From a bacterium (lineage in GTDB: Bacteria; Pseudomonadota; Gammaproteobacteria; Burkholderiales; Methylophilaceae), in assembly GCA_027310505.1 (NCBI GenBank), contig DAIDAS010000353.1, forward strand, positions 1-13,649: a DNA stretch of 13,649 bases. Direction: 5' to 3'. The notes below the pieces were generated by a model. It saw only the letters and a program-made list of their open reading frames with translations. It was not told where the DNA came from and made no database searches. Each line of letters begins with the position of its first letter. Position 1 is the stretch's first letter. The position numbers and the translations under genes were made by a program. This document shows positions 1 to 7,270 of the stretch, one piece after another.

Positions 1-1289
1 TTCTCATCCAGATGCTTGGGCAGCGTGTACACGCCCACCGGATAATTGCCGGTATTCACGAACAATTCGATCTGCGCGATGGTCTGGTTTGCAAAAGAAG
101 AACTCATCACGTAGCTGGGGTGGCCGGTGCCGCAGCCCAGGTTGACCAGACGTCCCTTGGCCAGCAGAATGATGCGCTTGCCGTCCGGGAAAATGACGTG
201 GTCGACCTGCGGCTTGATTTCTTCCCACTGGTATTTCTCCAGGCTGGCGACATCGATTTCGTTGTCGAAGTGGCCGATGTTGCAAACGATGGCCTGGTCC
301 TTCATTTTCGCCATGTGGTCGTGGGTAATCACATGGTAGTTACCGGTCGCGGTCACGAAAATGTCAGCATGTTCGGCAGCGTATTCCATGGTGACCACAC
401 GGTAGCCTTCCATCGCGGCCTGCAGGGCGCAGATCGGGTCGATCTCGGTCACCCACACCTGGGCGGAAAGGGCACGTAGCGCCTGGGCGGAGCCCTTGCC
501 CACGTCACCATAACCACAAACCACCGCAACCTTGCCGGCCACCATGACGTCGGTGGCACGCTTGATGCCGTCCACCAGCGATTCGCGGCAGCCATACAGG
601 TTGTCGAACTTGGACTTGGTGACGGAATCGTTGACGTTGATGGCCGGGAACTTGAGTTCGCCGCGCTCATGCATCTGGTACAGACGATGCACGCCGGTGG
701 TGGTTTCTTCAGTCACACCCTTGATCTGAGCCAGACGAATCGAATACCAGGCCGGATCGGTCTTGAGCTTGGCCTTGATGGCATTGAACAGGCAGACCTC
801 TTCTTCGCTGCCCGGATTGGCCAACAGGCTGGCGTCCTTCTCGGCACGCGCACCCAGATGCAGCAGCAGTGTCGCATCGCCGCCATCGTCCAGGATCATG
901 TTGGAGTAGCCGCCGTCGGCCCACTCGAAAATGCGATGGGTGTAATCCCAGTACTCGTCCAGCGTTTCGCCCTTCACGGCGAACACCGGCGTACCGCCAG
1001 CCGCAATGGCCGCAGCGGCGTGATCCTGCGTCGAGTAAATATTGCAGGAAGCCCAGCGCACTTCCGCGCCCAGGTCCTTCAGCGTCTCGATCAGCACGGC
1101 CGTCTGGATAGTCATGTGCAGCGAACCGGTAATGCGTGCGCCCTTGAGCGGCTTGGTCGATGCATATTCTTCACGAATCGCCATCAAACCCGGCATTTCG
1201 GTCTCGGCAATAGCGATCTCCTTGCGCCCCCAGGCGGCAAGGTTCATGTCAGCAATGACGTAATCTTTGAATTCAGCCACAGTATTCAT
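1..1289 (-). CDS. ahcY: Adenosylhomocysteinase (SAH hydrolase), 3' end cut by window edge
   Basis: Cytosolic NAD-dependent enzyme that reversibly splits S-adenosylhomocysteine into adenosine and homocysteine, which removes the inhibitory by-product of SAM methylations. About 429 codons are visible. The usual length is about 470, so roughly 40-45 C-terminal residues lie beyond base 1. Visible family features are the N-terminal WGRKEIAIAETEMPGL block, the GSLHMTIQTAVL substrate segment, the Rossmann motif CGYGDVGKGSAQ, and NIGHFDNEID in the cofactor-binding half. The ATG at 1287-1289 directly abuts an AGGAG at 1290-1294, which is too close for normal initiation. An in-frame GTG at 1278-1280 lies 9 nt from that AGGAG and may be the true start, giving a protein three residues shorter. 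The leader carries an SAH riboswitch, so expression should rise with SAH. It lies downstream of metK and the HD-GYP gene on the same strand. The function is certain; only the start is open. Confidence 0.97.
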   Translation of the reverse strand, partial: MNTVAEFKDYVIADMNLAAWGRKEIAIAETEMPGLMAIREEYASTKPLKGARITGSLHMTIQTAVLIETLKDLGAEVRWASCNIYSTQDHAAAAIAAGGTPVFAVKGETLDEYWDYTHRIFEWADGGYSNMILDDGGDATLLLHLGARAEKDASLLANPGSEEEVCLFNAIKAKLKTDPAWYSIRLAQIKGVTEETTTGVHRLYQMHERGELKFPAINVNDSVTKSKFDNLYGCRESLVDGIKRATDVMVAGKVAVVCGYGDVGKGSAQALRALSAQVWVTEIDPICALQAAMEGYRVVTMEYAAEHADIFVTATGNYHVITHDHMAKMKDQAIVCNIGHFDNEIDVASLEKYQWEEIKPQVDHVIFPDGKRIILLAKGRLVNLGCGTGHPSYVMSSSFANQTIAQIELFVNTGNYPVGVYTLPKHLDE

Positions 1290-1294
1290 CTCCT
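1290..1294 (-). promoter_or_regulatory. Shine-Dalgarno AGGAG that bears on the ahcY start
   Basis: On the minus strand AGGAG is followed at once by ATG AAT ACT GTG. Its spacing is 0 nt to the ATG and 9 nt to the in-frame GTG. It therefore favours GTG (1278-1280) as the start codon, although the longer reading also gives a plausible N-terminus. Confidence 0.6.
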
Positions 1295-1340
1295 GGATGT
1301 GTGGCCGGAGGGATGGAGTTGGCGCGTCGCTCTCACCCGC

Positions 1341-1359
1341 ACCCCGTGCCGGCACAGGT
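1341..1359 (-). promoter_or_regulatory. Leader hairpin between the SAH aptamer and ahcY
   Basis: The transcript here folds as CCUGUG-CCGG-CACGGG, a 6 bp stem with one U-G pair and a tetraloop. It lies between the aptamer's last strand (UUCACC, 1366-1371) and a GGUGAG (1332-1337) that could pair with that strand. It may be part of the expression platform. It is not followed by a U-tract, so it is not an intrinsic terminator. Its role is inferred. Confidence 0.4.
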
Positions 1360-1364
1360 TGGTC

Positions 1365-1443
1365 AGGTGAACGCCGTTGAAACCGGGGCGAGACCGCCGC
1401 CGGGCACCGAGCCTGGGGTTGAAACCTCGCAGCGCTCCTCGGT
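1365..1443 (-). promoter_or_regulatory. SAH riboswitch aptamer upstream of ahcY
   Basis: The minus-strand leader holds the conserved elements of the S-adenosylhomocysteine riboswitch in order. CCGAG (1438-1442) pairs with CUCGG (1407-1411) as P1. GAGCGCUGC follows P1. CCCAGGCUCGG lies at 1407-1417. The pseudoknot strand AACGGCGUUCACC is at 1366-1378. GAGCGC (1432-1437) pairs with GCGUUC (1369-1374) over 6 bp with one G-U wobble. A variable hairpin, GGCG-GUCU-CGCC, fills the middle. The family is known to sit before ahcY or ahcY-metF in proteobacteria and to activate expression when SAH accumulates. The transcript should start within a few bases of the aptamer, which fits. Confidence 0.95.
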
Positions 1444-1452
1444 AAGGCCGCA

Positions 1453-1482
1453 ATTATAAAGTGATTTTCAGAGTTCTGTCAT
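1453..1482 (-). promoter_or_regulatory. Sigma-70 type promoter of ahcY
   Basis: On the minus strand a perfect -10 TATAAT (1453-1458) lies 18 bp from a -35 ATGACA (1477-1482, five of six matches to TTGACA). The predicted transcription start is near 1446, immediately before the SAH aptamer, so the aptamer would be at the very 5' end of the mRNA. The promoter sits just after the HD-GYP stop codon at 1496, so ahcY can be expressed apart from metK. Confidence 0.75.
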
Positions 1483-1495
1483 CCCTGAATGCACA

Positions 1496-2725
1496 TCACC
1501 ACAAAGTCACTCCGCCCCAAAGTTCATTGAGATCGACAAAATGCCATTTGTCAGGATCCTCACGGGCAATGATTTTGTCACGCACGACATTCGAGGAAAG
1601 ATCCAATACTTCCGGAGGGATACGCAGGTTGGACTTGGTAGAGTAAAACACCTTGACCTTGGGGGTCAGCAGCGACTTCTCGGTCTGATCGATCACCACG
1701 CCGATGCGGCCGGATTCCAGCCTGACCAGTGAGCCAATAGGATAAATGCCGACGCTTTTCACAAACGCCTGGAAAATCATGGGGTCGAAATGGCCTTTGC
1801 TCCACTCCGCCATCTTGCGCAACGATTCCGCCGGATCCCAGCCGCTCTTGTAGGGGCGGTTGGAGGTGATGGCATCGTATACATCGCAAACCGCGCCCAT
1901 CTTGGCGAAAATTGTGATTTCGTGGTCGACCAGCCCATCCGGGTAACCGCTGCCATCGACTTTTTCGTGGTGATGCAGACAGACATCGAGCGTCACCTCA
2001 TCGACACCCTTCGCCTCCAGCAGCAGTTGATACCCCTCGGCCGGATGGCTCTTGACGGTATCGAACTCCCCGTCGGTAAGGCGTCCTGGCTTGTTGAGAA
2101 TGTCCAGCGAGATCATCATTTTGCCGATGTCGTGCAGCAGGCCGGCCATGCCCGCCTGTCGGATTTGTGCTGCATCCAGCCCCAACTGCCGAGCCAGCGC
2201 CACCATCAGGGCACACACCGCCACAGAGTGCATGTAGGTGTAGTCGTCCTTGGTCTTGAGACGCGCGAGACTGATCAGCGCACCGGGATTACGCAACACC
2301 GAATTGGAGATTTCTTCCACCAGCGGCATGGCATCGGCCGCATCGAGAGCCTTGCCCATGCGCGCTTCGTTAAACATCGACGTGACCGCCTGCTTGGCCT
2401 GCAAACAGATCTTGGCGGCACGCTCCAGTTCCTGCGCAATATCGACGCGCTCGATCACCACCGACTCGCTGATGGCACTGATCAGCACCTGCTCGACCTC
2501 GATCTCGACCTCAGCCTGCTCCATCGCCTGGCCGTCTTCGACATCCAGCCCTTTGGAAGTGTCGATCCAGACTTCGCGAATGCTGCTCGCGCGAATGGAC
2601 TTGATGTCCTGCGGATTCTCGATCTTGAATCTGCTGCGCCAGAATGGATGATCCATCCAGGAGCCGCACATCTCCTGCAGGTACATGCCGACCTGCAGGT
2701 GATCGACGGAAATGCGCTTGCGCAT
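1496..2725 (-). CDS. HD-GYP domain protein with N-terminal DUF3391, probable c-di-GMP phosphodiesterase
   Basis: A 409-residue cytosolic protein with no membrane segment. Residues 1 to about 130 resemble the DUF3391 domain often found before HD-GYP domains, opening with RKRISVDHLQVGMYL. About 135-325 form the HD-GYP domain: H166, the HD pair at 198-199 in LLHDIGK, HHHE at 251-254 and DGSGYPDGL at 257-265. The metal ligands and the GYP loop are intact, so hydrolysis of cyclic di-GMP to pGpG or GMP is expected. Residues 326-409 form a C-terminal extension of unknown role. The start lies 9 bp after the metK stop, with AAGG overlapping that stop, so translation is probably coupled to metK. There is no receiver domain, so the input signal is unknown. 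The family is sure; the exact substrate is inferred from intact motifs. Confidence 0.93.
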   Translation of the reverse strand: MRKRISVDHLQVGMYLQEMCGSWMDHPFWRSRFKIENPQDIKSIRASSIREVWIDTSKGLDVEDGQAMEQAEVEIEVEQVLISAISESVVIERVDIAQELERAAKICLQAKQAVTSMFNEARMGKALDAADAMPLVEEISNSVLRNPGALISLARLKTKDDYTYMHSVAVCALMVALARQLGLDAAQIRQAGMAGLLHDIGKMMISLDILNKPGRLTDGEFDTVKSHPAEGYQLLLEAKGVDEVTLDVCLHHHEKVDGSGYPDGLVDHEITIFAKMGAVCDVYDAITSNRPYKSGWDPAESLRKMAEWSKGHFDPMIFQAFVKSVGIYPIGSLVRLESGRIGVVIDQTEKSLLTPKVKVFYSTKSNLRIPPEVLDLSSNVVRDKIIAREDPDKWHFVDLNELWGGVTLW

Positions 2726-2734
2726 CGCGCCGCC

Positions 2735-3898
2735 TTACAAACCGGCGTCCGCCTTCAATGCCATTGCCTTGTCGGTCGATTCCCAAGTGAACTCCGGCTC
2801 ATCACGGCCAAAATGGCCGTAAGCGGCGGTCTTGGCGTAAATCGGGCGCAGCAGGTCCAGCATCTTGACGATACCCTTGGGGCGCAGGTCGAAATGCCGG
2901 CGGACCAACTCGGTCAGCTCTTCGTTGGAAACCTTGCCGGTGCCGTAGGTCTCGACCATCACGCTGGTCGGATGCGCCACGCCGATGGCGTAACTGACCT
3001 GCACCGTGCAACGCGTCGCCAGTCCGGCCGCGACGATGTTCTTGGCCACATAACGACCGGCATAGGCGGCAGAACGGTCAACCTTGGACGGGTCCTTGCC
3101 GGAGAACGCGCCACCGCCGTGCGGGCAGGCGCCGCCGTAGGTGTCGACGATGATCTTGCGGCCAGTCAGGCCGCAATCGCCCTGCGGGCCGCCAATGACG
3201 AAACGGCCGGTGGGGTTGACCAGGTATTTGATCTCGCCCTTGATCAGTTCCTTGGGCAGCACCGGCTTGATGATGTCTTCGATCACCGCCTCACGGATCG
3301 CATCCAGATGCATTTCCGGGGCGTGTTGTGTGGACAGTACCACGGTGTCGATGGCGAAAGGCTTGCCGTCAACGTAACGCACGGTCACCTGGGACTTGGC
3401 GTCCGGGCGCAGCCATGGCAGGCGGCCATCCTTGCGCAGATGCGACTGGCGCTCCACCAGACGGTGCGCAAGGTAAATCGGCAACGGCATCAGCGAAGGG
3501 GTTTCGTCGCAGGCATAACCGAACATCAGGCCCTGGTCGCCGGCACCCTGATCCAGGGGGTCATCCTCGGCATGGTCCACACCTTGCGCAATGTCCGGGC
3601 TCTGCTTGTCGTAAGCCACCAGTACCGCGCAACCCTTGTAGTCGATGCCATAGTCCGTGTTGTCATAGACGATGCGCTTGATGGTATCGCGCGCCACCTT
3701 GATGTAATCGACATTTGCAGTCGTGGTAATCTCGCCCGCCAGCACCACCAGGCCAGTATTGGTCAGCGTTTCAGCCGCCACGCGCGCGGTCGGATCCTGC
3801 TCCAGAATGGCATCCAGGATGGAATCGGAAATCTGGTCGGCAACTTTGTCCGGATGGCCTTCGGATACGGATTCGGAGGTAAACAGGTAATCGCTCAT
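2735..3898 (-). CDS. metK: S-adenosylmethionine synthetase
   Basis: Cytosolic enzyme that makes SAM from methionine and ATP, releasing phosphate and pyrophosphate. It has 387 residues, close to the family norm of about 385-390. It begins MSDYLFTSESVSEGHPDKVAD, with the N-terminal HPD at 15-17. It contains GAGDQG at 118-123 and the glycine-rich phosphate loop GGGAFSGKD at 261-269, which are the two family signatures. The frame stays open upstream to 4027, but the conserved N-terminus fixes the start at 3898. The Shine-Dalgarno is poor and the predicted leader is only about 13 nt. It is the first gene of a minus-strand run with the HD-GYP gene and then ahcY, which places SAM synthesis and SAH removal side by side. 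It is divergent from the lpxL-type gene. Confidence 0.98.
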   Translation of the reverse strand: MSDYLFTSESVSEGHPDKVADQISDSILDAILEQDPTARVAAETLTNTGLVVLAGEITTTANVDYIKVARDTIKRIVYDNTDYGIDYKGCAVLVAYDKQSPDIAQGVDHAEDDPLDQGAGDQGLMFGYACDETPSLMPLPIYLAHRLVERQSHLRKDGRLPWLRPDAKSQVTVRYVDGKPFAIDTVVLSTQHAPEMHLDAIREAVIEDIIKPVLPKELIKGEIKYLVNPTGRFVIGGPQGDCGLTGRKIIVDTYGGACPHGGGAFSGKDPSKVDRSAAYAGRYVAKNIVAAGLATRCTVQVSYAIGVAHPTSVMVETYGTGKVSNEELTELVRRHFDLRPKGIVKMLDLLRPIYAKTAAYGHFGRDEPEFTWESTDKAMALKADAGL

Positions 3899-3917
3899 GA
3901 GAAAGAGTGCTCTGCAA

Positions 3918-3947
3918 ATATTAAGAAAAAGGTTGTTAGAATAACAA
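3918..3947 (-). promoter_or_regulatory. Candidate metK promoter
   Basis: On the minus strand TTGTTA (3942-3947) and TAATAT (3918-3923) are separated by 18 bp. The predicted start is near 3911, which leaves a leader of about 13 nt before the metK ATG. There is therefore no room for a SAM riboswitch. The -35 box is one arm of the inverted repeat described at 3933-3947. Confidence 0.55.
3933..3947. repeat. Perfect inverted repeat TTGTTA-GAA-TAACAA in the divergent metK/lpxL spacer
   Basis: Two 6 bp arms flank a 3 bp spacer. The right arm, read on the minus strand, is the candidate metK -35 box. TAGAAT at 3937-3942, read on the plus strand, could be a -10 box for the lpxL-type operon, though its -35 is poor. 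The repeat is thus placed to act on both promoters. No known regulator is recognised, and a chance palindrome in AT-rich promoter DNA is possible. Confidence 0.45.
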
Positions 3948-3973
3948 ATTACGCCGCTTTCAAAAAGGATTTC

Positions 3974-4819
3974 ATGCTGCCCCGCCTGCTTAAACTGTTC
4001 GCACAGCTGCCACTGGCGCTGATCCATGGCCTCGGCGTCCTTGTGGGCTGGGGCATGTATCTGGGCTCACGCCGCTTTGCCAGCAGAACACTTGCCAATC
4101 TGACTGCAAGCGGCCTCGCACACACCAAGAAACAGTTTCGTCACTTGCTGCGGCACAACATCGCCGAAACCGGCAAGGGCATGCTGGAAACCTTTGCCAT
4201 CTGGTTCCGCCCGCAGAATCAAGCCCTCAAATGGGTGCGCGCCTGCCACGGATGGGAACATGTGGAATCCGCACTGAAAAAAAATCGGGGCATCATTTTT
4301 CTTACCCCCCACCTGGGCTGCTACGAAATCACTTCGCTCTACTATGCGGCGCGCCACCCCATCAGCGTGTTGTATCGTCCACCACGCAAGGCCTGGCTCG
4401 AATCACTGATCCATGCCGGTCGGGCGCGCGGCCAGGTGAAACTGGCGCCAACCAGCATGCAGGGCGTGCGCGCCCTGCTCAAGGCCTTGAAACAGGGTGA
4501 AGCGATTGGCATCCTGCCGGATCAGGTACCGGCCAATGGCGAGGGGGAGTGGGCAGATTTGTTCGGCCGCCCCGCCTATACCATGACGCTGGTCGGACGC
4601 CTGGCGCAGGCGACCGATGCCGTCGCGCTGATGGCATTCGGCGAGCGTCTGCCATGGGGAAAAGGTTACGTGATCCACATCGAACCCCTTGCCGCCTTGC
4701 CGGAACCTGCCGCACTAAATGCCGCAATCGAACAACTGGTAAGGCGAAAACCGGAGCAATACCTCTGGAGTTACCAGCGCCACAAGATTCCGCACGGCGT
4801 TACACCGCCGGCAGGTTAA
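3974..4819 (+). CDS. lpxL: Lipid A biosynthesis lauroyl/late acyltransferase family protein (LpxL/HtrB type)
   Basis: Inner-membrane acyltransferase of the LpxL/LpxM family, which adds secondary acyl chains to lipid A. It has 281 residues, slightly shorter than the E. coli proteins (about 306). A hydrophobic N-terminal segment lies at about 7-30. The catalytic HX4E dyad is H113 and E118 in TPHLGCYEIT. YRPPR at 134-138, LPDQ at 181-184 and the C-terminal WSYQRHK are further family marks. The ATG at 3974 follows AAGGA at 3965-3969. The same frame is open far upstream, but that stretch lies antisense to metK and the HD-GYP gene and is not coding. It heads an operon with dapF, DUF484 and xerC. 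Acyl chain and position (LpxL or LpxM) cannot be told from sequence. Confidence 0.92.
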   Translation: MLPRLLKLFAQLPLALIHGLGVLVGWGMYLGSRRFASRTLANLTASGLAHTKKQFRHLLRHNIAETGKGMLETFAIWFRPQNQALKWVRACHGWEHVESALKKNRGIIFLTPHLGCYEITSLYYAARHPISVLYRPPRKAWLESLIHAGRARGQVKLAPTSMQGVRALLKALKQGEAIGILPDQVPANGEGEWADLFGRPAYTMTLVGRLAQATDAVALMAFGERLPWGKGYVIHIEPLAALPEPAALNAAIEQLVRRKPEQYLWSYQRHKIPHGVTPPAG

Positions 4820-4849
4820 AATACGCCATAGCCAACAGAGGCCTCCAGA

Positions 4850-5680
4850 ATGAAAATCAAGTTTTCGAAAATGCAGGGGTTAGGCAACGACTTCGTCGTC
4901 ATTGATGCCATCAGCCAGTCCATTGCCCTGACGTCCGAACAGATTAGGCTCATGGCCGACCGCAACTTCGGTATCGGCTGCGACCAGTTGCTGCTGGTAG
5001 AAAAGCCTACCTTGCCTGACGCCGATTTCCGCTACCGCATCTTCAACGCCGATGGCGGCGAAGTGGAACAGTGTGGCAATGGCGCCCGCTGTTTCGTGCG
5101 CTTCGTGCATGAGCAAGGGCTCACCGACCAGAAGGAAATCCGCGTCGAGACAGCGCGCGGCATCATCCTGCCAAGGCTGGAAGCAGATGGCCAGGTCACG
5201 GTGAATATGGGTGCCCCAAGGTTCAATCCAGCCGACATTCCGTTTGTTGCCGACAACACATCCCTGCAGTATGCCTTGCGCATCGGCAATGCCGAGGTGC
5301 AGATCAGCGCGCTCTCGATGGGCAACCCGCATGCCGTGCAGATCGTTGCCGATACCGATACCGCACCCGTCGCTGAACAAGGGCCGTTGATCGAGCACCA
5401 CGAACGTTTTCCGCAACGCGTCAACGCAGGCTTCATGCAGGTGCTGGATGCGCATCATGCCAGACTGCGCGTCTACGAGCGCGGCGCCGGCGAGACGCTA
5501 GCTTGCGGCACTGGCGCCTGCGCCGCCGCAGTTACCGGCATCCGGCTGGGCAAACTCGCCTCACCCGTCAATATGGCGATGCGCGGCGGCGCACTCCTGA
5601 TCAGCTGGGCTGGCGAAGGCAAACCTGTCATGATGACCGGGCCGGCCGTTACTGTATTTGAAGGCGAAATTACTCTATAA
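4850..5680 (+). CDS. dapF: Diaminopimelate epimerase
   Basis: Cytosolic, cofactor-independent racemase that turns LL- into meso-diaminopimelate for lysine and peptidoglycan synthesis. It has 276 residues, the usual length. It starts MKIKFSKMQGLGNDFVVID, the typical N-terminus. The two catalytic cysteines are C75 in EQCGNGARC and C219 in LACGTGAC. The substrate-binding MGNPH lies at 157-161. AGAGG at 4837-4841 is 8 nt from the ATG. It lies 30 bp after the acyltransferase and 14 bp before the DUF484 gene, so it is almost certainly in one transcript. Both catalytic residues and full length are present. Confidence 0.98.
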   Translation: MKIKFSKMQGLGNDFVVIDAISQSIALTSEQIRLMADRNFGIGCDQLLLVEKPTLPDADFRYRIFNADGGEVEQCGNGARCFVRFVHEQGLTDQKEIRVETARGIILPRLEADGQVTVNMGAPRFNPADIPFVADNTSLQYALRIGNAEVQISALSMGNPHAVQIVADTDTAPVAEQGPLIEHHERFPQRVNAGFMQVLDAHHARLRVYERGAGETLACGTGACAAAVTGIRLGKLASPVNMAMRGGALLISWAGEGKPVMMTGPAVTVFEGEITL

Positions 5681-5694
5681 GCTTAGGAAAAAAC

Positions 5695-6357
5695 ATGAAT
5701 CTCACCGAAGACCAGGTCACGGAATTTTTACGCAACGACCCCACTTTTTTCGAGCGCCATGCCCACCTGCTGACTGAAATCTACCTGCCCAGCCCGCATG
5801 GCAACGGCACCGTTTCGCTGGCAGAACGCCAGCAGCTGGCGCAGCGTGACAAGATCCGCGTGCTGGAAGTGAAATTGTCCGAACTGATCCAGTTTGGCGA
5901 AGAAAATGATGCCATCAGCGAGAAAGTGCATCGACTGAGCCTGGGCATCTTGTCCTCACGCAACTTCGAAGCGCTGACGGAAACCGTGGTGGACAACCTG
6001 CGCGAGGACTTTCAGGTGCCGCATGTGGCGCTTCGCCTGTGGGCCAAACCTCAACGCCAGGAAGATGCCCCGCGCAATGAATTCACGCCGGTGGAAGACG
6101 AACTGCGCAGTTGGGCGCAAGGCTTGGCAACGCCCTACTGCGGCCATCGCGCCGGGCTGGATGTCGACAGCTGGTTTGGCGAGACCAATGCGCCGCTCAA
6201 ATCCTACGCGCTGGTCGCTCTCCGCGGCGAACAGGTGTTCGGCCTGCTGGCCATGGCCAGCGAAGATGAGAAACGCTTCTATCCGGAAATGGGCACGATG
6301 TATCTCAAACGCATCGGCGAACTGGTCAGCGTCGCATTGCTGCGATTCATCCTGTAG
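5695..6357 (+). CDS. DUF484 family protein
   Basis: A 220-residue soluble protein of the DUF484 family, whose biochemical function is not established. The N-terminus (about 1-40, with DQVTEFLRNDPTFFERH) is the typical DUF484 opening. A helical, probably coiled-coil part (about 45-80) follows, then a GAF-like fold at about 80-220. AGGA at 5685-5688 is 6 nt from the ATG. It lies 14 bp after dapF and 33 bp before xerC. A DUF484-type gene between dapF and xerC is also known in gammaproteobacteria (the yigA position in E. coli), so the order is old and suggests a link with XerC or chromosome resolution. That link is inference. Confidence 0.9.
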   Translation: MNLTEDQVTEFLRNDPTFFERHAHLLTEIYLPSPHGNGTVSLAERQQLAQRDKIRVLEVKLSELIQFGEENDAISEKVHRLSLGILSSRNFEALTETVVDNLREDFQVPHVALRLWAKPQRQEDAPRNEFTPVEDELRSWAQGLATPYCGHRAGLDVDSWFGETNAPLKSYALVALRGEQVFGLLAMASEDEKRFYPEMGTMYLKRIGELVSVALLRFIL

Positions 6358-6389
6358 GGTTTCCCTGAAAATCAGAGGCACCCTCCAAC

Positions 6390-7265
6390 TTGGATCACCT
6401 CGCCGCCTACCTTGACCATCTCGCCCACGAACGGGGGCTGAGCCCCCTGACTTGCGAGAATTACGCTCGCGACATTCGGGGGCTGGTCGAGATGGCCGGC
6501 GATACGAAGTTGCATCAGCTGCAACCGTCGCACATTCGCCGCTTTGTCGCGACGCTGCACGGACGCGGTATCGGCGGCAAGAGCATTGCACGCATGCTCT
6601 CCGCCTGGCGCAGTTTTTTCAACGATCTGGCGCGCCGCCACGGCTTTGACAACAACCCCTGCATCGGCATGCGCGCACCCAAAACCGCCAAGTCGCTGCC
6701 ACAGGCGCTATCCGTGGAGCAGGCAGTTCGCCTGGTCGAAATTACGGGCGACGATCCGCTGACCCTGCGTGATCGCGCCATCCTGGAGCTGTTCTACTCA
6801 TCAGGGTTGCGCCTGGCGGAACTGGTCACACTGACGCTGGCAGGCCTGGATTTGGCCGAAGGGACGGTAACCGTTACCGGCAAGGGCTCCAAGACACGCA
6901 TCGTGCCGCTGGGCAGTCAAGCCACTGCGGCCATCAAGGCATGGCTGCCTCAACGCACACTATTGAAAGTCGATACTGAGCAAGCCCTGTTCGTCGGTAA
7001 AAACGGCAAACAGCTCACCCCACGTGCAGTTCAGTACCGACTGAAGCAATGGGCGATCAAGCAAGGCATCGCCGGCAACGTACACCCGCATATCCTGCGC
7101 CATAGCTTTGCCACCCATGTACTGCAATCCAGCGGCGACTTGCGCGCAGTCCAAGAAATGCTGGGGCACGCCAACATCAGCACGACTCAGGTGTATACCC
7201 ATCTGGATTTTCAGCACCTCGCCAAGGTCTATGACAAGGCACACCCCCGCGCCAGAAAAAAATAA
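6390..7265 (+). CDS. xerC: Tyrosine recombinase XerC
   Basis: Site-specific recombinase that, with XerD, resolves chromosome dimers at dif. It has 291 residues, close to the family norm of about 300. An N-terminal SAM-like core-binding domain (about 1-87) precedes the catalytic domain. The full catalytic set is visible: R141 (SGLRLAEL), K165 (TGKGSK), H234 and R237 (HILRHSF), H260 (GHANIS) and the nucleophile Y269 (TQVYTH). The start is a TTG at 6390. A TGA in the same frame at 6366 leaves no ATG or GTG upstream, and the N-terminus DHLAAYLDHLAHERGLSP fits the family. The Shine-Dalgarno is weak (AGAGG about 11 nt upstream). It is the last gene of the lpxL-dapF-DUF484 operon and ends in a run of lysine codons. 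Its position beside dapF matches E. coli. Confidence 0.95.
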   Translation: MDHLAAYLDHLAHERGLSPLTCENYARDIRGLVEMAGDTKLHQLQPSHIRRFVATLHGRGIGGKSIARMLSAWRSFFNDLARRHGFDNNPCIGMRAPKTAKSLPQALSVEQAVRLVEITGDDPLTLRDRAILELFYSSGLRLAELVTLTLAGLDLAEGTVTVTGKGSKTRIVPLGSQATAAIKAWLPQRTLLKVDTEQALFVGKNGKQLTPRAVQYRLKQWAIKQGIAGNVHPHILRHSFATHVLQSSGDLRAVQEMLGHANISTTQVYTHLDFQHLAKVYDKAHPRARKK

Positions 7266-7270
7266 CCTCG

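Noticed and set aside
12..1370. Plus-strand open frames opposite ahcY.
   Set aside because: They are shadows of the ahcY reading frame and show no known protein features. One also runs across the riboswitch.
1790..3973. A very long plus-strand open frame (over 1000 codons when joined to the acyltransferase at 3974-4819).
   Set aside because: It lies antisense to metK and the HD-GYP gene, both conserved with intact motifs. The translation has no recognisable domain before the acyltransferase start. Lack of stops is an effect of GC-rich codon use on the other strand.
3899..3973. A SAM riboswitch upstream of metK.
   Set aside because: The spacer is only 75 bp and the predicted leader about 13 nt. 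None of the SAM aptamer motifs is present.
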